A stretch of 8,018 nucleotides of DNA from Elusimicrobia bacterium CG06_land_8_20_14_3_00_38_11 (lineage in GTDB: Bacteria; Elusimicrobiota; UBA8919): positions 1 through 8,018 of the forward strand of contig PEVQ01000268.1 of assembly GCA_002780205.1 (NCBI GenBank), in the 5' to 3' direction. The number at the start of each line of letters is the position of its first letter. Within the stretch, counting starts at the first letter, position 1. The translations under genes and the position numbers were made by a program. The notes below the pieces were generated by a model that had not been told where the DNA came from, did not search any database, and saw nothing but the letters and a program-made list of their open reading frames with translations. Of this stretch, positions 1 through 5,897 are shown in pieces.

Positions 1-489
1 AGGTTTATGTGTTATGGCGAGATATTTTGCTTCTGTATAATCAATAAGTCCGGTTTTTTTTGATACGCTTATCGGCACCGTCTTAAAATATTTCCCCGAA
101 AAATTTGCGGGATGTCCATGCGAAAGATGTCCGCCATGTGAAAGATGCATTCCCATAATTGTATCACCGATATTAAGCACTGCAAAATAAATCGCCATGT
201 TCGCCTGAGTTCCAGAGTGTGGCTGAACATTTACATGCTCGCAATTGAAAAGTTTTTTTGCCCGCTCTATTGCAAGTTTTTCCGCCACATCCACAAATTG
301 GCAGCCGCCGTAATATCTTTTCCCGACATAACCCTCAGCGTATTTATTCGTTAAAACCGACCCCTGTGCTTCTAAAACCGCCTCCGATGTAAAATTTTCG
401 GAAGCAATAAGTTCAAGATTTTCCGACTGCCGCCTTGTCTCGTTTTGTATCGCTTCCCAAATTTCATAATCCGTTTTTTTAAGATGCAT
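1..489 (-). CDS. glyA: Serine hydroxymethyltransferase, N-terminal part (cut by window edge)
   Basis: This is the PLP enzyme that interconverts serine and glycine with tetrahydrofolate as one-carbon carrier, in the cytosol. My own translation from the ATG at 489 gives 163 codons, open to base 1. It begins MHLKKTDYEIWEAIQNE and carries family signatures in order: NLELIASENF, then LTNKYAEGYVGKRYYGG, then the NVQPHSGTQANMAIY stretch, and finally the GMHLSHGGHLSHG segment. Full-length GlyA has roughly 415-430 residues, so about 60% lies beyond the left edge; nothing suggests a real truncation. The start is supported by an AGGAG six bases upstream. It is the last visible gene of the argC-R-M-argJ-tsaC-glyA run, 9 bases after tsaC, so it probably shares their transcript. 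Identity is secure from the motifs; completeness cannot be judged. Confidence 0.95.
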   Translation of the reverse strand, partial: MHLKKTDYEIWEAIQNETRRQSENLELIASENFTSEAVLEAQGSVLTNKYAEGYVGKRYYGGCQFVDVAEKLAIERAKKLFNCEHVNVQPHSGTQANMAIYFAVLNIGDTIMGMHLSHGGHLSHGHPANFSGKYFKTVPISVSKKTGLIDYTEAKYLAITHKP

Positions 490-495
490 CTGTAA

Positions 496-500
496 CTCCT
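496..500 (-). promoter_or_regulatory. Ribosome binding site of glyA
   Basis: On the minus strand AGGAG lies six bases before the glyA ATG and overlaps the TAG stop of tsaC (499-501). Ribosomes ending tsaC are thus placed directly on the glyA initiation site, which supports coupled expression and fixes the glyA start. Confidence 0.75.
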
Positions 501-1122
501 ATGTTTTCATAAATTTTTCTATTTTTTTTTTTGATATGCAACCTTCTCTTAAAACAATATACGGAAATTTGCTGACATCCAAAACGGTTGACGGTTTCCC
601 CCACTTTACAATACCTCCGTCTATGATTATATCAACATTTTTTAAAATTTTTTTATCCAAATCCGAAACATGTCTGCAAACCTTTTTTCCGGAAATATTT
701 GCGCTTGTTCCTATAAGCGGACAAGTCATTTCTTTTATAATTGAAAGCAAAACTTCATTATCCGGAATTCTTACCGCTATATTTTTTCTGCCCCCCGTAA
801 GTATACAACCAAGTTCGTTTGTTTCAAATACAAGCGTAAGCGGACCAGGCCAGAATCTTTTTACCAATTTCGCTGCCCCTGTCGGAATTTTTTTTACAAT
901 ATTTTTTATTTTTGATATGTCATCAACGAGAATTGGCAATGGTTTTTTGTCGGTGCGGCCTTTCAGTTTATAGAGTTTCTTTACACCCGCCAGACAAAAT
1001 GCATTTGTCCCGATGCCGTAAATAGTATCCGTAGGAAAAACTGCAGTTTTACCATTCTTCAATTCATTTGCTATTTCTTTTAGTGTTCTTTTATTTAATT
1101 TTTCTGATTTATAAACTTTCAT
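499..1122 (-). CDS. tsaC: L-threonylcarbamoyladenylate synthase (YrdC/Sua5 family)
   Basis: TsaC makes threonylcarbamoyl-AMP from threonine, bicarbonate and ATP. This is the first step of the universal t6A37 modification of ANN-decoding tRNAs. The 207-residue protein is a single YrdC domain without the C-terminal Sua5 extension. Visible signatures are FPTDTIYGIGTNAF (about 29-42), the KLKGRTDKKPLPIL basic loop (52-65), FWPGPLTLV (90-98), AVRIPDN (116-122), GTSANISG (138-145, the SxN nucleotide-binding motif) and PSTVLD (177-182). The ATG overlaps the argJ stop as ATGA, and no strong Shine-Dalgarno is visible, so translation probably depends on coupling to argJ. It is followed closely by glyA. 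YciO paralogues share the fold, but the intact KxR and SxN motifs favour TsaC. Confidence 0.92.
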   Translation of the reverse strand: MKVYKSEKLNKRTLKEIANELKNGKTAVFPTDTIYGIGTNAFCLAGVKKLYKLKGRTDKKPLPILVDDISKIKNIVKKIPTGAAKLVKRFWPGPLTLVFETNELGCILTGGRKNIAVRIPDNEVLLSIIKEMTCPLIGTSANISGKKVCRHVSDLDKKILKNVDIIIDGGIVKWGKPSTVLDVSKFPYIVLREGCISKKKIEKFMKT

Positions 1123-2324
1123 GTTCTGTAACAGGCATTAATTTTTACATATTTATCAGTCAGGTCGCAAGTGAAAATCGTTACTGATTTTTTGCCTTTT
1201 TTAAGGTTCACATTTATACTAATCTCTTTTTTCATTATTATATTTTTTACTTTTTTTTCAGAAAAACTTACGGGACTGCCATTTTTGAAAACATAAATAT
1301 TGCCAAATAATATATCTGTTCTGTCAGCGTTAACTTTTATTCCACTTCTACCAATAGCAGCAATAATTCTTCCCCAATTTGCATCATTGCCGAAAATCGC
1401 TGTTTTTACAAGTGGTGAGTTTGCAATCGTTTTTGCAATTTTTTTTGCATCGGTGATATTTTTTGTACCCCTAACATTTACAGTAATGAGTTTTGTAGCG
1501 CCTTCGCCGTCACGGGCCAGCATTTTTGTAAGTTCAATACAAACAGCAGTTAATTGAGCGCAAAACAATTGAAAGTTTTTACCGTCGGAAATAAGTTTGT
1601 TTTTTGCAGCGCCGTTGGCAAGAGCAAAAACTGTGTCATTTGTTGAAGTATCTCCGTCAATAGTCAGACAATTAAAACTTTTTTCGGTTGCAATTTTTAA
1701 GGCACGGTTTAAGGCATCTTTTGTAATTTGCGCGTCTGTCAAAATAAAAGAAAGCATTGTCGCCAAATTCGGCTCAATCATTCCAGAACCCTTTGCACAA
1801 GCCCAGATGTGGCAGATGGCAGATGGCAGATGGCAGGTGGAAAAAGCAATTTTTGGGAAGGTGTCGGTGGTCATGATACCTTCAACTGCCGACTGTTCAA
1901 TTCCACTTTTCCGGAATTCTAGAATTCTAGAATTGTGAAATTGTGAAACAAGTTTCTTTATACCTGTTTTGATTTTTTCCATCGGCAGATACTGTCCGAT
2001 GACACCGGTTGAAGCAACCAATATATTTTCCGGTTTTACATTTAATTGAGCCGCAGTCAACTCGCATATTTTTTTTGCATCATCAATTCCCCTTTTACCA
2101 GTGCAGGCATTAGCACAGCCTGAATTAGCGACAATTGCATGAATTTTATTTTTTATGTTTTTTTGTGAAACAATCACAGGTGCGGCCTTAAAAATATTTT
2201 TTGTGAACACTCCTGACGCAACACATGGTTTGCCCGAATAAAAAATAGACAGGTCCTTTTTCCCGTTCTTTTTTATTCCACAATGCAACCCGTTAGCAAA
2301 AAAACCTTTTGGCAAATTATTCAT
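1119..2324 (-). CDS. argJ: Glutamate N-acetyltransferase / ornithine acetyltransferase ArgJ
   Basis: ArgJ transfers acetyl from N-acetylornithine to glutamate in the cyclic arginine pathway; many members also use acetyl-CoA, which cannot be decided here. The proenzyme has 401 residues, normal for the family. It self-cleaves before the Thr in the conserved GSGMIEPNLATML stretch, here Thr189, giving alpha and beta chains. Other signatures are VANSGCANACTG (65-76), the oxyanion-type STGVIG (105-110), GIMTTDTFPK (149-158), LTIDGDTSTND (220-230), ARDGEGATK (270-278) and GNDANWGRI (312-320). Two short tandem DNA repeats (1811-1840 and 1914-1945) are translated in frame, as CHLPSAICH-type residues just before the cleavage motif and as HNSRILEF (130-137). 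The start overlaps the methyltransferase stop as ATGA, the end overlaps tsaC as ATGA, and the local Shine-Dalgarno is weak. Confidence 0.95.
   Translation of the reverse strand: MNNLPKGFFANGLHCGIKKNGKKDLSIFYSGKPCVASGVFTKNIFKAAPVIVSQKNIKNKIHAIVANSGCANACTGKRGIDDAKKICELTAAQLNVKPENILVASTGVIGQYLPMEKIKTGIKKLVSQFHNSRILEFRKSGIEQSAVEGIMTTDTFPKIAFSTCHLPSAICHIWACAKGSGMIEPNLATMLSFILTDAQITKDALNRALKIATEKSFNCLTIDGDTSTNDTVFALANGAAKNKLISDGKNFQLFCAQLTAVCIELTKMLARDGEGATKLITVNVRGTKNITDAKKIAKTIANSPLVKTAIFGNDANWGRIIAAIGRSGIKVNADRTDILFGNIYVFKNGSPVSFSEKKVKNIIMKKEISINVNLKKGKKSVTIFTCDLTDKYVKINACYRT
1811..1840. repeat. 7-bp tandem repeat inside argJ
   Basis: Plus-strand GGCAGAT occurs three times in exact tandem (1811-1831), followed by a one-mismatch copy, GGCAGGT (1832-1838), and GG. 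Because the period is not a multiple of three, the array is read in all three frames and yields a peptide with a 7-residue period (CHLPSAI, then CHI) on the minus strand. It lies just upstream of the ArgJ autocleavage motif and leaves the reading frame intact. Confidence 0.9.
1914..1945. repeat. 8-bp tandem repeat and palindrome inside argJ
   Basis: Four 8-base units run in tandem: GAATTCTA twice, then GAATTGTG and AAATTGTG. Bases 1915-1934 form a perfect self-complementary 20-mer. On the minus strand it encodes about 128-139 of ArgJ (around HNSRILEF), between the GIKKLVS and GIMTTDT segments, where family members usually have a variable loop. The frame is preserved. Confidence 0.85.
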
Positions 2325-3277
2325 TTTTTATTTTTCGTTCTCTTTTTTTCATATTTATATTGAGATGACGGCTTTTCGTGAAGCAAAAATTCAAATTGGG
2401 CAAATTCTCTTTTTATTCGCTCTTGTGCTATTTTACAATATTCTTTATTATTATCATATCCGATATAATGTCTTTCCAATTTTGATGCTGACAAACATGT
2501 TGAACCGCTGCCGCAAAAAGGATCTAAAATTACATCGCCTTGAAAACTATACAATTTAATAAGACGAGAAGGTAATTCCGTCGGGAAAGGTGCCGGATGT
2601 TTTACTTTCTTTGCGGACTCAGCAGGAAACTGCCAAACACTTTTAGTATATTTCATAAATTCATCTTTTGTAATAGTATCTTTTTTATTTTTTTTGTCCC
2701 TCTTATAATCACCTTTTGAGAATATTAAAATATACTCATGAACATCTCTGAGTGTTGGATTAGAAGCGGATTGCCAGCTGCCCCACGCAGTAGATGTTCC
2801 TGCACTTGCTGATTTGTCCCAGATAATTTCTCCTCTCATCAAATATCCGATTTCTAACATATCGGAAATTATAAAACTATGCAATGGAATATACGGTTTT
2901 CTTCCTAAATTTGCAATATTTACACATGCTCTACCGCCCGGAACCAATACACGATATATCTCGGTAAATACATCCTTTAATAATTTTAAATATTCCTTCA
3001 TAGATAAATTTTCGTCATAATCTTTTCCTACATTATAAGGTGGTGAAGTAATCATTAAATGGACACTATTATCCGATAGTTGATACATATCACGACTATC
3101 CTGACAAAAAATTTTATCTACTATATCTTCGGAAACAGAACTCTCTGTATAATCTATGTCTTTATCTCTGAAATCGGTATTATGATATAGAGCCCTTGAG
3201 TAAAACGGAGTTGAATCGTGATTAACTCTCTTAGAAACCCCAAAACTACTCATTTGAGTGCCAGTTTTTTTTAACAT
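2321..3277 (-). CDS. Type II DNA methyltransferase, beta class, probable N4-cytosine
   Basis: This is the protective partner of the adjacent endonuclease, transferring methyl from AdoMet to a base in the recognition site. Taking the ATG at 3277 gives 318 residues. The catalytic motif IV TSPPYNVG (77-84) precedes the AdoMet-binding motif DPFCGSGST (252-260), which is the beta-class order. HPAPFP (227-232) is motif X-like, and GYDNN (273-277) follows. The region between, roughly 90-220, would hold target recognition. SPPY favours N4-cytosine, although some SPPY enzymes methylate adenine. A longer TTG start (3295, six more residues) is possible. The ATG is preferred because GAGG sits seven bases upstream and the ATG overlaps the endonuclease stop as TGATG. 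The end overlaps argJ by ATGA. The C-terminus is Lys-rich (KYEKKRTKNKK). Confidence 0.9.
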   Translation of the reverse strand: MLKKTGTQMSSFGVSKRVNHDSTPFYSRALYHNTDFRDKDIDYTESSVSEDIVDKIFCQDSRDMYQLSDNSVHLMITSPPYNVGKDYDENLSMKEYLKLLKDVFTEIYRVLVPGGRACVNIANLGRKPYIPLHSFIISDMLEIGYLMRGEIIWDKSASAGTSTAWGSWQSASNPTLRDVHEYILIFSKGDYKRDKKNKKDTITKDEFMKYTKSVWQFPAESAKKVKHPAPFPTELPSRLIKLYSFQGDVILDPFCGSGSTCLSASKLERHYIGYDNNKEYCKIAQERIKREFAQFEFLLHEKPSSQYKYEKKRTKNKK

Positions 3278-3933
3278 CAAATTTCCTCTTTCCAATAATC
3301 AACCCATCTCTTATATGGATTGTAATCTATTTTTGTATGTTTCCAAATAATTTTTATACATTTTGTATCTTTATCCTGCAATAAAGTATTAAGTCCTTCT
3401 CTACTTATTTCTACTCCTCGTGGATTTGTTCCCATTTTTGGCAATGTTAGATAATTTTCTTTTCCGAGTTTATCCAAAACTTTTTTCTGCACTGTTGTTG
3501 GTATAAGGAAAAGTCCGCCTGGATGAATGCCTTTTTCTAAATCACCTTTGCTCATATCCCATTTTATCTGAACAATCAACATGTCATAAATTGGAGAATA
3601 ATTATCTACAAACTCTCTGGCTTTTTGGGCATCAACGGTCCAAATAACTTTTATTCCTCCAAGACCTGTAATAGTTTTGATAGAAATTGGTTGATTGAAT
3701 ACTTTTACATCAACTTCAGGTGTAGTAGTGGGTATTTGTGTTTCGACGGTTTTTTCTCCAAACTTCCAAATCAGCAATGCAACTATTATTCTTTCACGAG
3801 CAGTTCCTACTTCCATACCAATTTTGCACGCTCGTGAATTTTCGATTTCGGCAACATTAAATAAATATGGAAGTTTAGTTTTTATTTTGTTTATTGTATC
3901 AATGTCTTCAAATAATTTTTCTAACTTTATCAT
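3277..3933 (-). CDS. Type II restriction endonuclease, ThaI-like
   Basis: This 218-residue protein lies directly before and overlaps the methyltransferase, the classic arrangement of a type II pair. By memory of the family, its segments KLPYLFNVAEIENSRA, KIGMEVGTARERIIVALL and, near the C-terminus, NPYKRWVDYW match ThaI-type endonucleases, which cut CGCG. I could not run a search. A PD-(D/E)xK-like core is visible: Glu41 in a preceding helix, TPEVDV with Asp75, then a strand ending ISIK with Lys86. Ser84 stands where the usual acidic residue would be. No membrane segment or signal peptide is visible. The ATG overlaps the argC stop as ATGA, and AAGGA lies five bases upstream inside the last argC codons. 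The endonuclease is encoded before its methyltransferase, without a visible controller gene. Confidence 0.8.
   Translation of the reverse strand: MIKLEKLFEDIDTINKIKTKLPYLFNVAEIENSRACKIGMEVGTARERIIVALLIWKFGEKTVETQIPTTTPEVDVKVFNQPISIKTITGLGGIKVIWTVDAQKAREFVDNYSPIYDMLIVQIKWDMSKGDLEKGIHPGGLFLIPTTVQKKVLDKLGKENYLTLPKMGTNPRGVEISREGLNTLLQDKDTKCIKIIWKHTKIDYNPYKRWVDYWKEEI
3285..3289 (-). promoter_or_regulatory. Ribosome binding site of the methyltransferase
   Basis: Minus-strand AGAGG lies seven bases before the ATG at 3277. It decides for this ATG over the upstream TTG at 3295, which would need to initiate inside the endonuclease gene without a comparable site. It lies within the last codons of the endonuclease, so both proteins are probably made in a coupled way. 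Confidence 0.65.
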
Positions 3934-4919
3934 ATTAGTCCTTCCTTCTCGTCAATGCCGAACATTATATTCATATTTTGAACTGCCTGACCTGCGGCGC
4001 CCTTTACAAGATTGTCAATAGCGGATGTAATTATTAAATTATTTGTTCTACCATCAATATTTATCGCTATATCACAATAATTTGTATTAACAACATTTTT
4101 TGTCATGGCTGTTTCTACTATTCTGATAAACGGTTCGTTCTCGTAATATTTTTTGTAAACTGCAATAACATCCGCCAAAGAAATTTCTTTTTTTAATTTC
4201 AAATAAATCGTTGACAACATCCCTCTTTCCTGTGGGATAACGTGAGGGGTAAAAATTATCTGACATTTTAATTCCTGCTCAATTTCCGGAATATGTCTGT
4301 GAATCCCTCCGACCTGGTATGCGTAACAATTCGGTTCTTTGTAATTTTTGACGAACTCCCTGCCGCCGCCGGAATATCCGCTCTTTGAATCAATAATTAT
4401 TCCTTTCTTTTTGATGATTTTTTCTTTAAGTGCGGGATAACAACCTAAAATTATGCTCGTAGGATAACAACCGGGATTTGCCAAAAGTTTTGCTTTTTTT
4501 ATTTTTTTTCTGTAAAGTTCGCAAAGCCCGTAGACCGATTTTTCCAAAAGTTCCGGATTTGTATGTTTTACGCCGTACCATTTTTCATAAACAGCGGCAT
4601 CTTTCAGGCGAAAATCGGCGCTTAAATCAATTACTTTTTTATTCAATAAAACAAACTTTGAAACAATTCCCATTGAAACCGAATGCGGCAGGGCGGTAAA
4701 AATAATATCCGCATTTTCGGCAATTTTTTTCTGGTCAATATCCTCGCAAAATATATCCAGTTTACCTTTTAAGTACGAATACATTTCAGATATATGTTTC
4801 GGTTTCCCGTCCATTCTGCCGGATAAAGAGATAATTTTTACCCCCGAATGCCTTAAAAGAATTTTTATAAGTTCTTCGCCGGCATAACCTTTTGCACCGA
4901 TAACGGCAACATTTATCAT
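3930..4919 (-). CDS. argC: N-acetyl-gamma-glutamyl-phosphate reductase
   Basis: ArgC reduces N-acetylglutamyl phosphate to the semialdehyde with NADPH, the third step of arginine synthesis. The 329-residue protein opens with MINVAVIGAKGYAGEEL, a Rossmann-type GxxGxxG dinucleotide site. It carries ALPHSVS (76-82), VIDLSADFRL (96-105), the catalytic-cysteine motif NPGCYPTS (Cys151), GYSGGGRE (181-188), GGIHRHIPEIEQ (204-215, catalytic His) and FTPHVIPQERGMLST (223-237). Length and motifs are normal. A GTG start at 4934 would add five residues, but it lies in repeat DNA without a binding site. The ATG at 4919 has GGGAG eight bases upstream and starts where family members usually start. The stop overlaps the endonuclease ATG. 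It is the first gene of the operon and is separated from rsmI by a repeat-filled gap. Confidence 0.96.
   Translation of the reverse strand: MINVAVIGAKGYAGEELIKILLRHSGVKIISLSGRMDGKPKHISEMYSYLKGKLDIFCEDIDQKKIAENADIIFTALPHSVSMGIVSKFVLLNKKVIDLSADFRLKDAAVYEKWYGVKHTNPELLEKSVYGLCELYRKKIKKAKLLANPGCYPTSIILGCYPALKEKIIKKKGIIIDSKSGYSGGGREFVKNYKEPNCYAYQVGGIHRHIPEIEQELKCQIIFTPHVIPQERGMLSTIYLKLKKEISLADVIAVYKKYYENEPFIRIVETAMTKNVVNTNYCDIAINIDGRTNNLIITSAIDNLVKGAAGQAVQNMNIMFGIDEKEGLI
3939..3943 (-). promoter_or_regulatory. Ribosome binding site of the endonuclease
   Basis: Minus-strand AAGGA, preceded by a second GAAGG-like stretch, sits five bases before the endonuclease ATG and inside the codons for the last residues of ArgC (KEGLI). 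It is one of the stronger sites in the operon, so endonuclease translation need not rely only on coupling. Confidence 0.6.
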
Positions 4920-4927
4920 TCGCTTCG

Positions 4928-4932
4928 CTCCC
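4928..4932 (-). promoter_or_regulatory. Ribosome binding site of argC
   Basis: Minus-strand GGGAG lies eight bases before the ATG at 4919 and overlaps the alternative GTG codon (4932-4934). This makes the ATG the likely start. The site abuts the last CACGAA unit of the repeat array, so the array reaches the edge of the translation signal. Confidence 0.55.
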
Positions 4933-4933
4933 A

Positions 4934-5068
4934 CACGAACAACACATCACGAATGTCATCACGAATTTTCACGAATGAGATTGCCACGGCTTCGTCTCGT
5001 AATGATACAATGCTGTTATTCGTGCAGTGTTCGTGATATGTGCCTTTATTCGTGTGCCTCTATTCGTG
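4934..5068. repeat. Inverted array of CACGAA/TTCGTG units between rsmI and argC
   Basis: On the plus strand, CACGAA occurs at 4934, 4948, 4960 and 4970, spaced 14, 12 and 10 bases. Four TTCGTG units follow in opposite orientation at 5019, 5030, 5049 and 5063. The four-plus-four arrangement can fold into a long imperfect hairpin. The last two units lie inside the final codons of rsmI, and the first abuts the argC ribosome binding site. The array fills the whole gap. No promoter was found in it, although argC may need one. Confidence 0.85.
4977..5007. repeat. Second repeat type nested in the centre of the TTCGTG array
   Basis: The centre of the array reads GAGATTGCCACGG, then CTTCGTCTCG, then TAATGATA. 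This resembles the widespread GAGATTGC...CTTCG...CTCGCAATGA type of bacterial extragenic repeat (from memory). ATTGC and GTAAT can pair with one G-T wobble around the CTTCG loop. Its position between the two arms suggests insertion of one repeat type into another. Confidence 0.5.
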
Positions 5069-5735
5069 ATGTTGAAATCACAACTGTAATTTCGCCTAAA
5101 ATTTTTTCAGGAAGTTTTCCGATTATATCCGAGGCATTCCCGCGGATAAACTCCTCAAATTTCTTCGTAAGTTCGCGGCAGACAACAATATCAGAACCTA
5201 AAGGGAAAATTTCTGAAATTATTTTCAGCGTTTTTTTTAGTCGGTACGGCGATTCATAAAAAATTATCGTCTTTTCAAGTCCCGCAACTTTCTCAAAAAC
5301 TTTTTTGATTTTGCCTTTTTTTCTCGGCAGAAATCCCAAAAATACAAATCCATCAGTTGGCAGACCGCTTGCCGAAAGCGCCGTAATAACCGCTGAAACA
5401 CCGGGAATCGTTTCAACTTTTATACCCTGCTCAATCGCTTTTTTTACAAGAAAAAATCCGGGGTCTGAAATGCCCGGAGTTCCCGCATCCGAAACAAGCG
5501 CAACATTTTTTCCTTTTTTCAACTCATCTATCAGATAGGGTATTTTTCTGAACTGATTTTGCGAGTAGAAACTTATCTGCGGAGTCGCTATGTAATGATG
5601 CACTAACAAAATTTTTGTCCGACGGGTATCTTCGCAGGCGATTAAATCAACCGCTTTAAGAGTTTCCAATGCCCTTAATGTGATATCTTTGAGATGACCG
5701 ATTGGCGTTGCAACAACATAAAGAACCCCGCTCAT
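5046..5735 (-). CDS. rsmI: 16S rRNA C1402 2'-O-ribose methyltransferase, short form
   Basis: RsmI methylates the 2'-hydroxyl of cytidine 1402 in the 16S rRNA decoding centre using AdoMet. It has the tetrapyrrole-methylase fold. Visible motifs are LYVVATPIGHLKDITLRA (5-22), ACEDTRRT (33-40), LVSDAGTPGISDPG (80-93), PGVSAVITALSASGLPTD (111-128), GFLPRK (134-139) and FYESPYRL (159-166). At 229 residues it is clearly shorter than the about 286-residue E. coli enzyme. The chain stops just after the core strand GEITVVI and lacks the small C-terminal domain. The last eight residues, TSRIEAHE, are encoded in TTCGTG repeat DNA. The ATG at 5735 fits the family N-terminus, but no Shine-Dalgarno is visible. 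A TATACT ten bases upstream could be a -10 box of a nearly leaderless message; no -35 was found. Confidence 0.94.
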   Translation of the reverse strand: MSGVLYVVATPIGHLKDITLRALETLKAVDLIACEDTRRTKILLVHHYIATPQISFYSQNQFRKIPYLIDELKKGKNVALVSDAGTPGISDPGFFLVKKAIEQGIKVETIPGVSAVITALSASGLPTDGFVFLGFLPRKKGKIKKVFEKVAGLEKTIIFYESPYRLKKTLKIISEIFPLGSDIVVCRELTKKFEEFIRGNASDIIGKLPEKILGEITVVISTSRIEAHE

Positions 5736-5759
5736 AAAAATTTAAAGTATAAAAACCTT

Positions 5760-5897
5760 GCCACGGAGACACGAAGTAGCGGTTGATGTAAATCAACTGC
5801 TTCGGTCGCTTTTTGCGAATTTACATTCGCCGCTACTGTTTTTCTCTGTGACCTCTGTGGTATGCCTTATCTGTGTCCATCCGTGTTCATCCGTGGC
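5760..5897. repeat. Extragenic inverted-repeat element with GCCACGGA ends
   Basis: The gap between the HD-GYP gene and rsmI is one element bounded by GCCACGGA (5760-5767) and its complement TCCGTGGC (5890-5897). The right flank carries repeated CTGTG/CCGTG units (CTCTGTG, CTCTGTGG, ATCTGTGTCC, ATCCGTGTTC, ATCCGTGGC). The left flank carries the complementary GGAGACACG. A structured core lies at 5776-5836. The element begins on the final base of the HD-GYP stop codon. It encodes no protein and resembles extragenic repeats I recall from many uncultured-bacterium genomes. Confidence 0.8.
5776..5836. repeat. Paired-hairpin (three-way junction) core of the element
   Basis: An outer stem GTAGCGG (5776-5782) / CCGCTAC (5830-5836) encloses two hairpins. 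The first is GTTGAT-GTAA-ATCAAC (5782-5797) and the second is GCGAAT-TTAC-ATTCGC (5815-5830). The stems are perfect six-pair helices with different sequences, while the four-base loops GTAA and TTAC are complementary, allowing a kissing contact. The two halves are diverged inverted copies of one unit in which both sides of each stem changed together. Confidence 0.8.

Noticed and set aside
536..973. Plus-strand open frame of 145 codons opposite tsaC
   Set aside because: It is entirely antisense to a well-conserved gene and has no recognisable motif or ribosome binding site. The same applies to the other plus-strand frames opposite argJ, argC, rsmI and HD-GYP.
1811..1840. Cys/His-rich ArgJ segment as a zinc site
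   Set aside because: The pattern follows simply from reading a 7-bp repeat in three frames, and ArgJ enzymes are not known to need zinc there.
3278..3295. TTG start giving a six-residue longer methyltransferase
   Set aside because: The ATG at 3277 has a well-spaced AGAGG and a TGATG junction; the extra residues are encoded in the end of the endonuclease gene.
4920..4934. GTG start adding five residues to ArgC
   Set aside because: No ribosome binding site precedes it, and the extra codons fall between the repeat array and the GGGAG site that serves the ATG.
4934..5068. CRISPR-like array
   Set aside because: Units are only six bases, spacers are 4-14 bases and unequal, and orientation inverts at the centre; no cas gene is present.
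5746..5751. TATACT as -10 box of an rsmI promoter
   Set aside because: No -35 match lies 16-18 bases upstream (the region is repeat DNA), and the implied leader is only a few bases. It is mentioned in the rsmI entry but not called.
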